Of a stretch of 64,000 nt of DNA, positions 14,001 to 24,837 are shown one piece after another. The stretch is from contig CM076274.1 of the NCBI GenBank assembly GCA_038380795.1, positions 16,338,027-16,402,026 on the forward strand. The letters run 5' to 3'. A program made the translations under genes and the position numbers. Positions within the stretch are counted from its first letter, which is position 1. Each line of letters opens with the position of its first letter. This stretch comes from Pyrocephalus nanus. Taxonomy: Eukaryota > Chordata > Aves > Passeriformes > Tyrannidae. The notes below the pieces were generated by a model. It ran no database searches. It was not told the DNA's origin and worked only from the letters and a program-made list of their open reading frames with translations.

Positions 14001-14289
14001 GCTTTGGCAACACATGCTCTCTAGCTTCCAGTGGGAAAAAAAGTAGTGGAATAGCTTCTAGTGGAAAAAAAATACAAAACATGCTCCCCCAATAATCCTT
14101 TCACAGTTATCATGAACTCCTTCTCAGTACAACCCTGACCATGCCAATTTAGAGCAAGGGCTGCAATGAAAGTGCCACCATAAGTAAGGTAAAACTACAC
14201 CACATGATGTTGCCAAGGACCTTTCATAAAAGATTTTTGACAGATGCCATAATGCTTGGCATCCTGAAAAGAGGTGAAGGCACTAGAAG
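8004..14289. other. Gene-free stretch
   Basis: No recognisable gene, RNA gene or clear transposon is visible. The sequence is unique and AT-rich with short A runs. Around 9,690-9,850 it contains TAATCATTA (9,792-9,800) and TAATTA (9,816-9,821) in otherwise complex sequence, a texture often seen in conserved vertebrate non-coding elements, but conservation cannot be judged here. A T13 run lies near 13,771-13,783, and a short imperfect duplication at 14,022-14,072 is listed separately. Confidence 0.65.
14022..14072. repeat. Imperfect 21-bp direct repeat
   Basis: Two copies of a unit starting TAGCTTC(C/T)AGTGG and ending in seven or eight A bases lie at 14,022-14,042 and 14,052-14,072, separated by nine bases. 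This fits a small local duplication, perhaps by replication slippage. Confidence 0.7.
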
Positions 14290-14452
14290 AGGTCTCTCAG
14301 AGAAGCTGTGGCTGCCCCATCCCTGGGAATGTTCAAGGCTGGGTCAGGTGAGGCTCTCAGCAATCTGTTCTGGTGAAAGGTGTCCCTGCCCAGGGCAAGG
14401 AGGTTGGAAAGAGATGATCTTTAAGGTCCTTTCCAGCCAAAACATTCTATTA
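14290..14452 (+). mobile_element. CR1 LINE, 3'-end fragment
   Basis: This reads as the 3' end of an avian-type CR1 retrotransposon in plus orientation. Diagnostic words in order are AGAAGCTGTGGCTGCCCCAT, a GTTCAAGGCTGGGTCAG-like stretch, AAGGTGTCCCTGCCC, GATGATCTTTAAGGTCCTTT and a closing CATTCTAT, which resembles the 8-bp unit at CR1 3' termini. CR1 is the dominant LINE of bird genomes and is typically 5'-truncated, as here. No reverse-transcriptase coding sequence remains. Mismatches from the remembered family pattern are scattered, so the copy is old and inactive. This is the best single clue that the window is avian. Confidence 0.92.
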
Positions 14453-17324
14453 CTTCATGCTGAAGAAAGAAGGCTACATTAAATCTCCTGTGTCTCCCTC
14501 AAGGGGCACTACTCTGCACATGCAAGTTATCACTGGTATTATCAATCAGTAAAAATAAAGAAAAAAATTCTCAGGCAAAAAAAGATAAACTTTGTGATCA
14601 TACAAATAGAGCATCACTTCTTATCTGTCTGTGTCATGGGCACCTGCAATCATGTGTAGCATTATGGGGGCAGATAGTGAAGGGTTTCAGGGCTCCTCCA
14701 GCTTGATCAGTGAAGTCTGGACCCTTGCTGGGGGAAGAGAGCAGATCCCAGAGGAAATATAATCATGCAGCATGTGGGGGAATCCCCACGATGCCAGTGC
14801 TGGCAGAAAAGCTTCCACTTCTTATGACCTATTTTTCACTTCAACGCTGTGACTAATACAGCTTTGGGCCTCGAAATGCTTGCATACCTTGTGGGTAGAA
14901 ACATGTACAGTGATTTCATTGATTTCCTTGGAACTATTCTTAGGAGTGAAGTTATTAATGAAATTTATTTCAAGCTTACAGTTTGGGGGTCTAATTTCAC
15001 ACTATAATGAATAACTAACCTGATTATTTCACCTTCTTCTTCCCTAATGTTTTCTAGAGTGATGATACTGTGTCAGCTATGAGCTGTTTATACCATGCTG
15101 GGTGTGCTAATGAAGACTTGATGTTTGCTATTTATACAAAATAATTCCCTTTAGCATATTTAATATATAGCAGAATATTCCTGCTAAGGTTTGAAGATGT
15201 CACTGATGTGCTTCAATAGGGATTCCCACCCATCAGCAGTTTTATAGGTCACTGAAAATAAGGACCAAGAGGAAACTTATAGTCTACCACATCTACACTC
15301 ATCCCTCTAGGTGGGAAAGAAGCCTTTTTAAGTCATACAGAACATTGTTACCCACCCTGAATCTATTCTGTGGTATCAAAGCCCAGAGCAATGCTCTTGA
15401 AATTATGTTAGAACATTGAAACATCAGTCTGAAAAAGAAGATACTTCAAATAATTGACTGCAAAAGCTTACAGAATGTAGTCAGACTATAGTATGATTTT
15501 TAAATTCAGCAAGTAAGCAAGAAAGAGCCTTTATTATTTTCCTGGTTTTGGGGTCCCTTGGTTTTAGATCCTGCTCTCCAAGCCCCTCTCAAAATAGCCC
15601 AGGTCCTCTGCCCAAGAGTGATTTTTGGTGGAGATTTTTCAGTATCAGTAGACAGAGGATTCCACATTTAGAAATACAGAGCTTTTCTCCTAATGCTTTA
15701 TTTAAATGTGAAGAAGGTATGTGAGGATTTTCTGGGAAAAGGAGCACTAGGGAATATAGTTGATCAAGAAATGAAACAGCTAATTATGCTTTGGAGGCAT
15801 GATAGAAATTAAGTAAAGCTTATTGTTTATTGGCTTCTTCCATTACCTTTTCCTTTAAAGTCTTCTGCTTTAAAAAGTCTGATCTAATATGTTCTAATCA
15901 TGGTTTGCTGCACTGCTTTGATTTGGGACACAATTTCATTTTTTGACCTGCTGAGCCTTTTGTGTTTTCTAAACTCTCTTTTGTTGAAGGTTTGATTTAA
16001 ATGCATGTTCTAGGGAAGATGCCTTTTGTGTTTAACAAGACCCAAAGCACAGCAAAATGACATATGTCTCTCTTCCAAAGTTCTCTGTGTAGCTGGTTGA
16101 GATTGAGGCCATCTGTCATTTAATACCTGCCAAGTGCCAGCTGCAACTGTGGCACCAGTTCAGCAGCCCTTCAGAGCAGTACCTGCTGTGGACAGCTCTG
16201 CAGCCACGTCTGAGGTCAGAGCTGGGATTGTCTGTCATGAAAAACCAGGGGAATGAAATACAGAATCTCTCAGAAAGCCTTTTTTTTTTTATCTGCACCA
16301 TCAATAGAGAGAAGCCCACGTTCTGGAGGGTCAAAATCTTCATTAAAATATCCTGGGTTTGAACCTGTGGAGCTCTGCCTTGGCTATTCATATGCACACT
16401 CAGACTGTCAATGCTGGTTATAAGCTGCATGTAAATTGTTTTGCTCCTTTCTCAGTTTGCAGTTCAGTTGTCATCACAAACTTTTACATTATCTAATAAT
16501 AAAGAGAGATTGCTTTAACTTGGAGAAATAGGTTGTAAAGAGTTTTATCACACAGTATCACGAGGTATGAAGCTCTTGTGGTAAGCTTTAGATGGTTTTC
16601 TCACTCAAAACAAACATCTGTGTGTCCCAGAGAGCTCTCTCAGCTGGAGCCAGTAGCAATTTTTGACAGCTATTTTTCTTTTATAAAATATCTATTTTCC
16701 CACTTCACTACTGCAATATCCTTTCCAGAATCTAGACAAATGGGAAGAAGAGTTGAAGATCATGACTGAACTAGAGCCTTCTAAAAGCAAATCCAGATTC
16801 CAGAAGGATGTGTGTCAGGTGGGAAACTATATCTTAGAAAAAAAAAAAAAATTATAAGTCAGATTTTAGCTGAAAAAGTTCAAAGCCAGGTAAATTTGCT
16901 GTTATGGTTTTTGGTTCATAATTAATTTTAAAGACAGCTGGTAGTTACACTCAAGCCTGGAGTGCTTGAAATCAGCTTAGTATCTGAGGGTGTTGGAATA
17001 ACGCATTTGAAGTCCCTGATCTGATGTCAGATGCCAGGGACTCAGACACCTAATTGACCTAAATGGATGCAAACTAATGTACCTGCATTATTTCATCCTG
17101 TGAGAATCCTGCCCTGTAACTTAATGAAGTGTTTAACTCCTGAGTTTTGTCAGCCCATAAACACGTAAATGATCATAACCTGATCTGTAGCAAACTGCTG
17201 CCTCTGATCAGCAGAATTTAATAACAATATCTTCTTCTGGGAATAATGACCATAAAACCTAACTCCTGCTTAGTTTTTCCAGGGCTACAACTCCTAATAA
17301 TTCCTACCAGGCTTAAATAACAAT

Positions 17325-17350
17325 TTTGGAGTATCATTTGATACTCCAAA
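17325..17350. repeat. Near-perfect palindrome, 12-bp arms
   Basis: TTTGGAGTATCA (17,325-17,336) and TGATACTCCAAA (17,339-17,350) are exact reverse complements separated by only TT. A 12-bp arm at this spacing is expected well under once in 64 kb of random sequence. It could form a cruciform or act as a dimeric binding site. It lies about 25 bases before a small CpG-containing patch (GCGCTTCGCAAATTCGC) that is unusual in this CpG-poor window. Confidence 0.9.
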
Positions 17351-18375
17351 GTAGGTATTTGTATCCATATCTCTATGGGCGCTTCGCAAATTCGCAGAAA
17401 CTTGCCAAGTGCAGTAAGTTGAATTCAAATTAAAATAAATTGCTATGGAAGTGCAGCTTTCAGGTTAGATATAAATAGTCCTGTAGCATTATTAATAGAT
17501 GTTGAGTTGTCTGGTTTTCAGTTTCCCAGTTTGCATTTCTCTCAAACGTTGGTAAAATGCAGGTGAAGTGCCCTTTTTTGAAAGAATGAGGTCTTTGTTC
17601 TGTGAAACTGGGCATTTCTGGGGATAAGTGACTGGAGAATAATGCATACTAATCCCTCTGTAAGAGTCTGATTCAAAACCTTTGAAAATAAAGTCTACAT
17701 ACAGATCTGTGTTCTTTTAGGAATTTGTTTGCCTATTTAATCCCTCTGTCATCCTGTGAGGTGCAGAGTGGTGACACAGGTAGAAATCAGTCTCCTCTTC
17801 CCCTCTCTTACGTTGTCTTTTCTTTCACTTACATTTATATCTGTTAATGAGGTTCAACAAAATTTTTAATGCAGTAAAATCTTAAGGACAATGTTTTTCC
17901 ACCAGTCTTGAAGAGCATTATTTAGTGGTTTGAATAAAGGAAAGAGACTTGCACGGGTAGGGTAAGAACTGTTGTAGACTGTTCTGACCAAGCAGTGTGC
18001 ACATGCTGGTTGGTAAGTTGGCAGAACCCAATTTGGACTGATCTGCACAGTAACTGACAGAAATAAATAGAGGTTTTACAAATCAAAATGATTTTCCTTC
18101 AGTTAATACCTCCGTTTAGGCATAAGTAAGATGATTTTGGCAGAGGCCTTTCTCTCCATTGAAGACTATGGTTAGGACCATTCTCTAGAGAATTTTATAA
18201 AGTAGCCATTATTTTCCTGTGACTAAAGAAATTCCTGTATCTAGAAGTGTTAAAACACATTGTGTCAAAAGTATCTCTGAATGCTTATGAGACATAAATG
18301 GTCAAGCGCATGTTAATATCACAGTATTGTGGATTAGTACAATGAATTAATTAAAATCCACGAAAACAGAACACT

Positions 18376-18420
18376 GAGATAGAGGAGATGGGCTGGATGA
18401 TCTAATATGTCATCCTAGTT
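18376..18420 (+). mobile_element. Possible CR1 tail remnant
   Basis: A short stretch reads GAGATGGGCTGGATGATCT followed by a degraded TC-rich segment. It resembles the GGACTGGATGATCT part of CR1-family 3' ends. The match is short and lacks the terminal octamer, so it may be chance. Confidence 0.3.
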
Positions 18421-21187
18421 TATAAAATTATTATACAACATACCTACATAAACACAGCACTGAATGAAAAGGGGTTTTTAAGGATAAAGTGCAATGAAGA
18501 ATGCAGCTAATTTATCAGGGATTATTCAGAAACACTTTGTGTCAGCTGATTTTTCACTCATAATGAGTGCAACCCTCATCCTTTATAGTCTAAAATTTTT
18601 CAGAAAGGAACCTGTTTTATTTTCCCCAAGACCAGCTCCTCCACAGTTTGTCACTGCATATTTCATTCCTTCTGCCATAGCAATTGTTCCCTCCTTGATG
18701 ACTGCAGGATGCTATGATAACATTTTACCAGGTCTTTCTTAACCAAGAAATATGACTTGCTAGTAAAGATCTCTGTTGGAAGCAGAGATAGAACTCAGCA
18801 TTATCAAACACAACAGAATCCTAAGGTGTTGCTGGAAATGTTGACCTTCTTGACTCTGGCCCTCCAAAATTACTTGGTTAACTACCTTAAGCCTTAAAGA
18901 TCCCATGTTTTCATCTTAATTCCAGGGACCTAGGGCAATCCTGAAGAATTTTTAGCAGGTGGAAATTCAGCAATTCTGTTTGCTCTAATCTCTGACCATA
19001 ATGTGTTATCTTTTTAAGTATAGAACAAAATTTGGCTGTTTGCTTTTGAATTAACCTTCTTCCGTACACCACCTCCTTAAAAATAACTGTGAACAACTGT
19101 AAATGCTGATGCTTTATTTACATATATAGTCTCTTTACCAGTAAATAGGACAATATCAGGATATCTGATCTGATCACTCAAAGAGCAAAACTACTCTAGT
19201 TCACCATGAAAGAAAATGTTTTGGAATCAAGACATTTCTGTCTTGACAAACTTATTTTAGGCAGCAGATATTTCTGTGTTTTTCACAAAGTGTTTTCCAA
19301 GAAGTTTCCACCAGTGCTTGGAAGCAAAATTTGATATTCAAATGTTTTCTTCCTATGGGTAAATGAAGCTGGTAATTGAAATGTAAACCTTTTGTCATGT
19401 AGGACTTTCCAGGTTTTTAGGCAAGAGGTTGTTATCCATTATTCCAGGATAATAACCCTGAGGAGAAAACCACAACAGTGTGTCTGAAAATTTGCTAGTT
19501 ACTTAATGCTCTAAAATGCACCTGGTACTTGAGACTGCCACTGTGTTCCTCAGGGCTAATTTTTCCTAATAAAAATAGGCCTCTGTAAATGTTAGTAGAG
19601 TTTAAAACACAGTAACGAGTGGAGGGAACATTTAGGATTTCAGACCTGCTGCCTTTGTAACAGAATAATGACGTTCCCACAGATGGAGGTTTAAGGTTAA
19701 GAGGGCTGTTTATAGTGTTTTTTCCTGAGTTTTGGCCACTCACTCCTTGCTGATGATTATTTCTCCAATTTATTCTTCATCTAACTTGCCTCCAACACAT
19801 GTGTGGACATGCTCATTGTCAGAAAAAAAAAATCTTCCTCAGTGGAACTTTACTGGTGTAATCCTAAAAAGAAAATTTTGCTGCTCCAATATTCAGCTAG
19901 AAATAATATCATCAACGTTTTGGGGAGAGAAAGATTGTTCACTCCCTCATTAGGATCTCTCAAAGGTGAAATACTGGTTTTATATAATGAGAAATACTGT
20001 TTTAAAGTAATTCAGATAGATTAGAGGTGTTTAAGAAAGGGGACTTTCTCTATTTTCCCCCATTACATATGTAAGATATTGGTCTTATCATGGATATGCC
20101 TCAGAAAAGTATTTTTTCAGTGAAATCTTTATAGAACATCTGATGGCACCACATTTCTTTAATTATTTTTTACAAGTTAGGTTTTAATGACTACTATATA
20201 ATAAATATCCATGTTACATGTCCTTTCTTACATCCTGATGTACCTTTCTTAAATCCCAAAGGATCACTGCAAGGGTGATCTCCCTTACATTCTTTCCTCT
20301 TTCTTTTCCCCAATTTCATACAATACTTGACATTTGTTCTATCCTTATGCCTAAGAATTTGTCTTTCCTTACTGATTGAAAATACTTAGTAGATGTCTAT
20401 TTATAGGCCTAGTATATATTCTATAAAATATAGAACATGTATTTAAATTCTATGAAATATAAACTAATTAATAAAATAGTAAAAGAATTCTAATAATAAT
20501 AAAGAAATTCTGACAAAAGAATGCCTGGGTCATGATCTGTCTACTGCACAGATGCTGTGCCCAGGCTGTGTAAAACAAATCATCCCATGGATAATCGGAG
20601 AAAATGGATGCCAGGAAGAAAAAGATAGACCATCATAAAATGGGGAATGTGAGCATTAACAATATGAGGAAAACTTTTGGAGAGGATTTCGGTGCCCTCT
20701 CCATGGTGGTGAACAGACTGTGTTTCTTCTTGGAGCAGATTGTGGATTTATTCCTTGGATGGAGCCCCCTGGGTGTAAGACACTCATACCTGTGGGAGGG
20801 GGAAATGGGCATAAAACCCAAAGTGCAGCCAGGGGATTGTGACATTCCCTACCTTACTTTGTTAGAGCTTTTCAAAGACCTCGTCTTTTTTGTTTGGTTT
20901 TCTTTTTTTTTTTTTTTCTTTTAATTTTAAATTAGGATTTCTTACTAAAGCAAGGCTGAGGAGCTGAGATTAGGCTCCTGGCCATGTTGGCCAGGATTAT
21001 CAGGCTTCTAGATACTGGCTTGTGTTTCCAACTGTAGAACTGGTCTGGGAATTGTGTATCACAAATTCTGCCAAAAAAAAATCTGAATCTTTACTCGTTT
21101 TTAAAGCTGTGCACAGCAAATGAAAAGAAGCATAAGACTCACCCACTTATAAAAAGATGCACTTTGCTGAAATTTCTCCTGGAAGAA

Positions 21188-21205
21188 AATAAAATAAAAT
21201 AAAAA
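21188..21205. repeat. Short AAAAT microsatellite
   Basis: About three tandem AAAAT units running into an A7 run. It is a simple repeat with no further significance seen. Confidence 0.75.
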
Positions 21206-21899
21206 AATTTCCTTAGTTATGTTTTTAAAATATAATTTCAAAGTATGACTTCAAGTATATTGATTTAGATACCTGTAAATGTTAAAATATTTTGATCCAT
21301 GTAATTCACATCCAAGTACAATCTTTCAGTGGTGTATCTAAAATAGGTGCAGCTTATCCCTTTCCATTTTTGTCATGTACAGACTCTTCAGGACCCTCCT
21401 CAGTCACCACTCTACATCTCTTCTTTCACAGGAACTTTTTTTGAAACTAGTCAAATTCTAATTACAAACAACCCCTATATCATTCTCTTTATAAGAAGAC
21501 TATTTATAAAACCCAGCCAGTTTAAAAATACCAGCTGATTTTCCCAAAGATTGTCTCAGTTTCAAAAAGGAGCTGCCCTTACTTAACCATTTCCAGTCCA
21601 CTTTTTTCCACCATTTGTTTCCTCCATATTTTCCATATATCAGACCATTTCATAGTTGAAATTCTAGTTCAGTGGGAAAAAAACAAAAGGACATAAAACA
21701 CCAATGTTAGCCCTCACATCTCTAAGCATTCAGTAATTCATATACCTTGACAACGTAGAAGATGTTCTACAGAAAAAAAGAAGAAATGGAAACATCTCAA
21801 GGAAGTTGGTTTAGAGACCTCTGAGTGATTTGGTATATAAGGAAACCTGTGTAAATTGTTTTTCTCAGTCTCTCATTGTCAAATATCTTTCTTTTTCAG

Positions 21900-22006
21900 T
21901 ACAAAAGATGGTTCTAGTGGATTGGAAGATACCAGATAAGAGGACCAAGGGAAATAGTTGCAGATATCTGTGGAAAAGAGTGCAGGAGTTGGGAGCAAAT
22001 GGACAG
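21900..22006 (+). other. Candidate internal exon
   Basis: A 107-base segment preceded by a pyrimidine-rich acceptor (ATCTTTCTTTTTCAG, ending at 21,899) and followed by a textbook donor (CAG|GTAAGT, intron from 22,007). Exactly one frame is open throughout, after two leading bases, giving about 35 codons rich in basic residues. The other two frames hit stops. I do not recognise the peptide. It could be an exon of a non-coding or unannotated transcript. Chance pseudo-exons of this quality do occur in tens of kilobases of vertebrate DNA, so only transcript data can decide. Confidence 0.3.
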
Positions 22007-23420
22007 GTAAGTCTGAGAAAGATGCAGCAATAAAATATCCTGATTTATGACCTAAGTGCCTTGACTTTCTGCCAAAGGTTAGAAAATATTTACAGTAGTA
22101 AATAAATAAATAACAAATACACAGATCAACAAAAATGTGGAATAAGTGTTTGGGGACACGGTACAGGATTAATTTCTCTTCCCTGGCTCCCATTATGTCT
22201 TCCAAAGCAGAGCCAACATTTTTCTGTTTTCTCAAAGATAGTCCCTGCACTTTTTACAAGACCATTTCTCTTCCCTCTCCTTTTTCCTGCTGCCCTGTGG
22301 ATGGGAGGTATGGGCCAACTGTGAGATACACAACGTTCTGATTTTAGGGAAAAAAAGGATACAAGCAATTCACCCAGCTTTTGTGAAAAGTGCATTGAAA
22401 TCCTGCAATTTACTTACTGCAACTTAACAACAATTAATACTAACATTTAGATCCTGAATATTAGCTGTTCTAGATGAATGAACTCTAAATCTACTTCCTA
22501 GGAACGATATTTTCCTTCCAGGAGATGGATTTTTTTTCTTTGAAAGCCATCACAGTGTTTTTAAGACATGAAACCTGAGAGCAGACAGTGTGGGCATCCT
22601 GTACAAAGGAAACATCCCAGCAGACCAGGCAGTGATCTCCTTGCAGTCCCCAGGTCACATGAAGGACAGGACTTGGAATGATGGTGCATTAAAATGTAGT
22701 GGCTTTAATCTGTTTAACATTTTGTCAGTATTTCCTCCTGCTGCTGCATAACTACTGATTCTGCAGCAGCACCAAACCAGCATGGCTGTCCTTTGGATTT
22801 AATGACTTATCCTCAAAATACAGAGAGAAATCTCTCTCAGACATGCAGTGCTTTAGAAAACTAAAATCTGCTGCCTGCAGTTATAGCTGAACCTTTTTAG
22901 TTGCTATGTGACTTCTGCCAACCTCTTGACTTTAATAACTGCTACTTGTGCACCTCAAAGTCTGAGGAGGCCATGCTAACAATTAATTATTTTTTCCAGT
23001 ATTAAGAATTTCCAGAAGTCTGTAAGTGAACAAAAGAAGTTTTTAACAGACAGATTCTGCACTGAAAAATATCATCTTTGCAAACAGCATCCGAAGAACC
23101 TTACAGCACATCATTTGCTCAGCTAGAATATTTTGGGTTTGTCCAAGAAAATGCATTTATGGGTGGAGTAAAGCTAGTAGTAGTAGTATGTCTGCTGGAC
23201 TAGGGTATACACAAGATAAGACCAGCCCCTTTTCATCTAAATGATTTTTAGACCCTGGGTTAGGCTTCTTAGAGGTGATGTATCCTGTCTAAATTAAGGC
23301 AGACCTATAAATACAGTCATCTTGATGCTGCTTCAGACAGACTGCAATCTGGATTGGATCTAAATTCAAAGGAAGCTCAGATAAAGAGGAATAGTGCATC
23401 CAAGTAATGCCCATGACCCA
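22007..23420. other. Gene-free stretch
   Basis: No second exon matching the candidate at 21.9 kb was recognised. A short TAAA microsatellite lies at 22,097-22,114. The rest is unique AT-rich sequence. Confidence 0.65.
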
Positions 23421-23429
23421 AGGGAAATG

Positions 23430-23580
23430 TGGGTTAGGGTCCTTGTTCTAGCATACTAATTGTCAACAAATAAATCACTTCCTTCACTCTATCTCCTTAT
23501 TTGTAAAGCTGGAATTTCTCCTGTGGAGTGCTTTGAGATCCAGACATGATGCAAGGTATTTATATTGAGGTAATTAATTT
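23430..23580 (+). mobile_element. Ancient SINE/LINE-like (MIR/L3-type) remnant
   Basis: The order of words resembles the 3' part of old amniote SINE/L3-CR1-type elements: a pyrimidine-rich TCACTTCCTTCACT, then CTCCTTATTTGTAAAGC (the 'cats tail' of CTGTAAAATGGG-type sequence), then GTGCTTTGAGATCCAGACATGATG and a degraded 'aaggtgctatata'-like end. The match is from memory and heavily diverged, so the family name is uncertain; a masked-repeat search would settle it. Confidence 0.4.
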
Positions 23581-23589
23581 TTATTAGCT

Positions 23590-24734
23590 TTAACTATAAC
23601 AGCTCTGGATTGCTTGTCCAAGAAGCAGGAACTGAGGGATGTTTGGCCTGTTATTTTGTATCTCTTGAATAACTGTGATCTTTACCTACTGTTGCATAAG
23701 CAGTCAAGGTTGGAACCTAGTTGTCAAATTGTGGTTGTGATGATTTTCAGCATCTGTGTCTGTCTTCTAAAATTTTGGTGAAAAATGTATCAAAGTGTAT
23801 TTACATGAGTTTTAATCAAAAGCTTTGCTTAGAATTTATGCTACTTTTCTGTGAGTTATATTTATTTCAAAGTCTTTAAATAATATTCAAGCCATTAGGA
23901 ATCACAAAGGTGATGGACATCAGTGGTGTTTAAATTGTTGTGTTTTCCTCTGCCGTGTCTCAGTGGGAATGTTGAGTGCCACACAAGAGCTATAATTGAG
24001 AAATCCCTTGCTCTCTGTGACTCTGATTGCTATTATAATTGGAATAATTTGCATTTTTATGAAGATACTATTTTGTCTTCAGGCATCCATAGCTGTGCTT
24101 GATGTTTTGAAGATCGTTTAAAAAACACACAGAAATTATTTGCTTTTAGTAGAATGACTCTTTACTTGCAAGCAAAAACCCAAATTTTTTGGGTCAAAAG
24201 AGATAAAAAAGGAGGTCATAAGTCTGATACTTATGAGGAAGGAGTTATTGGTAAACAGCATCTCCAGAAAATGATTCTTCCTGAAGTACCTGCAAAGATG
24301 CTTTACTAAAACCTTGCAGACACACTAAGATTCTTTGCAATCTTACCAAGCAATAAAATTACTGGTAGGGTTAGAACCTTCCATACCAGTAGGTCACTTC
24401 ATCTCTCTACTCTCCTTGTAAATACCTATTCAAGGACTTGTGGATTTTTTTCCCTTTGGAAGCCTGAGGCTCTGACCTTGTGGCCTCTGGATGGTTTTAA
24501 AACGTGTTTAGTCTCTGGCACACAGGAAACTGTGAGTTAGTGGTACCACACTGCAACTGTCATTCTCTGTTGTCCAAAAAAACCCACCTTTTAAGAAAGC
24601 AGACTGAAACAATACAGCTGAAGCTTTGGTATTATTTGCAGAATTTTTCATTTTCATGAAGGAGGGAATTTATCACCTCAGAGCCTGTGAAGTGCCAGAG
24701 TCAAAACAGCCAATGTAGATCAGCTGGGACTTAC
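23590..24734. other. Gene-free stretch
   Basis: Unique AT-rich sequence with no recognisable gene or element. It would be the downstream intron if the minus-strand candidate exon at 24,735-24,837 is real. Confidence 0.65.
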
Positions 24735-24837
24735 CTGTTGTATATAACATTAGAGACCTAAAAATTCCCAGGTATTCCATGTGGTAAGAGAGTTTTGTGC
24801 ATAACCTTAATAATTTCTGTTGTGGTCCTCTCTTTTC
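24735..24837 (-). other. Candidate internal exon (minus strand)
   Basis: Read on the minus strand, a long pyrimidine-rich acceptor (TTTCTTTCCTCTGTGTAG) precedes a 103-base segment that ends in a consensus donor, CAG|GTAAGT (GT at plus 24,734-24,733). One frame, starting at the first exon base, is open across the whole segment (34 codons). The other two frames contain stops. The peptide is not recognised and no partner exon was found. It may be part of a long non-coding transcript, an unannotated gene, or a chance pseudo-exon. Confidence 0.3.

Larger units (their letters stand above)
14460..21899. other. Gene-free stretch
   Basis: No gene is recognisable. A somewhat more GC-rich part at 16,100-16,400 holds a 104-codon minus-strand open frame, but it resembles no family I know and has no supporting splice or promoter signals. 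Other visible features are an A14 run (16,838-16,851), a near-perfect palindrome at 17,325-17,350, a possible CR1 tail near 18.4 kb, very AT-rich sequence at 20,400-20,520, and a T15 run near 20,903-20,917. Confidence 0.65.

Noticed and set aside
16116..16430. 104-codon minus-strand frame in a GC-richer patch
   Set aside because: It reads through a T10 run giving a Lys cluster, shows no homology I recognise, and lacks a plausible promoter or splice sites.
16838..16851. A14 run tested as a retrocopy tail
   Set aside because: No AATAAA within 40 bases upstream, and only a 7-base upstream match to the sequence after the run.
20976..20996. 8-bp GC-rich hairpin (TCCTGGCC / GGCCAGGA) near a T15 run
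   Set aside because: Considered as a terminator-like or small-RNA structure. It is too short, and such terminators are not meaningful in this vertebrate context.
21879..22250. Longest open frame of the window (123 codons, minus strand)
   Set aside because: No family resemblance, no splice or promoter support, and it overlaps the better-supported plus-strand candidate exon. Its length is expected by chance in 64 kb.
23431..23439. GGGTTAGGG telomere-like motif
   Set aside because: Only one and a half units, no array, and it lies within the putative ancient SINE remnant.
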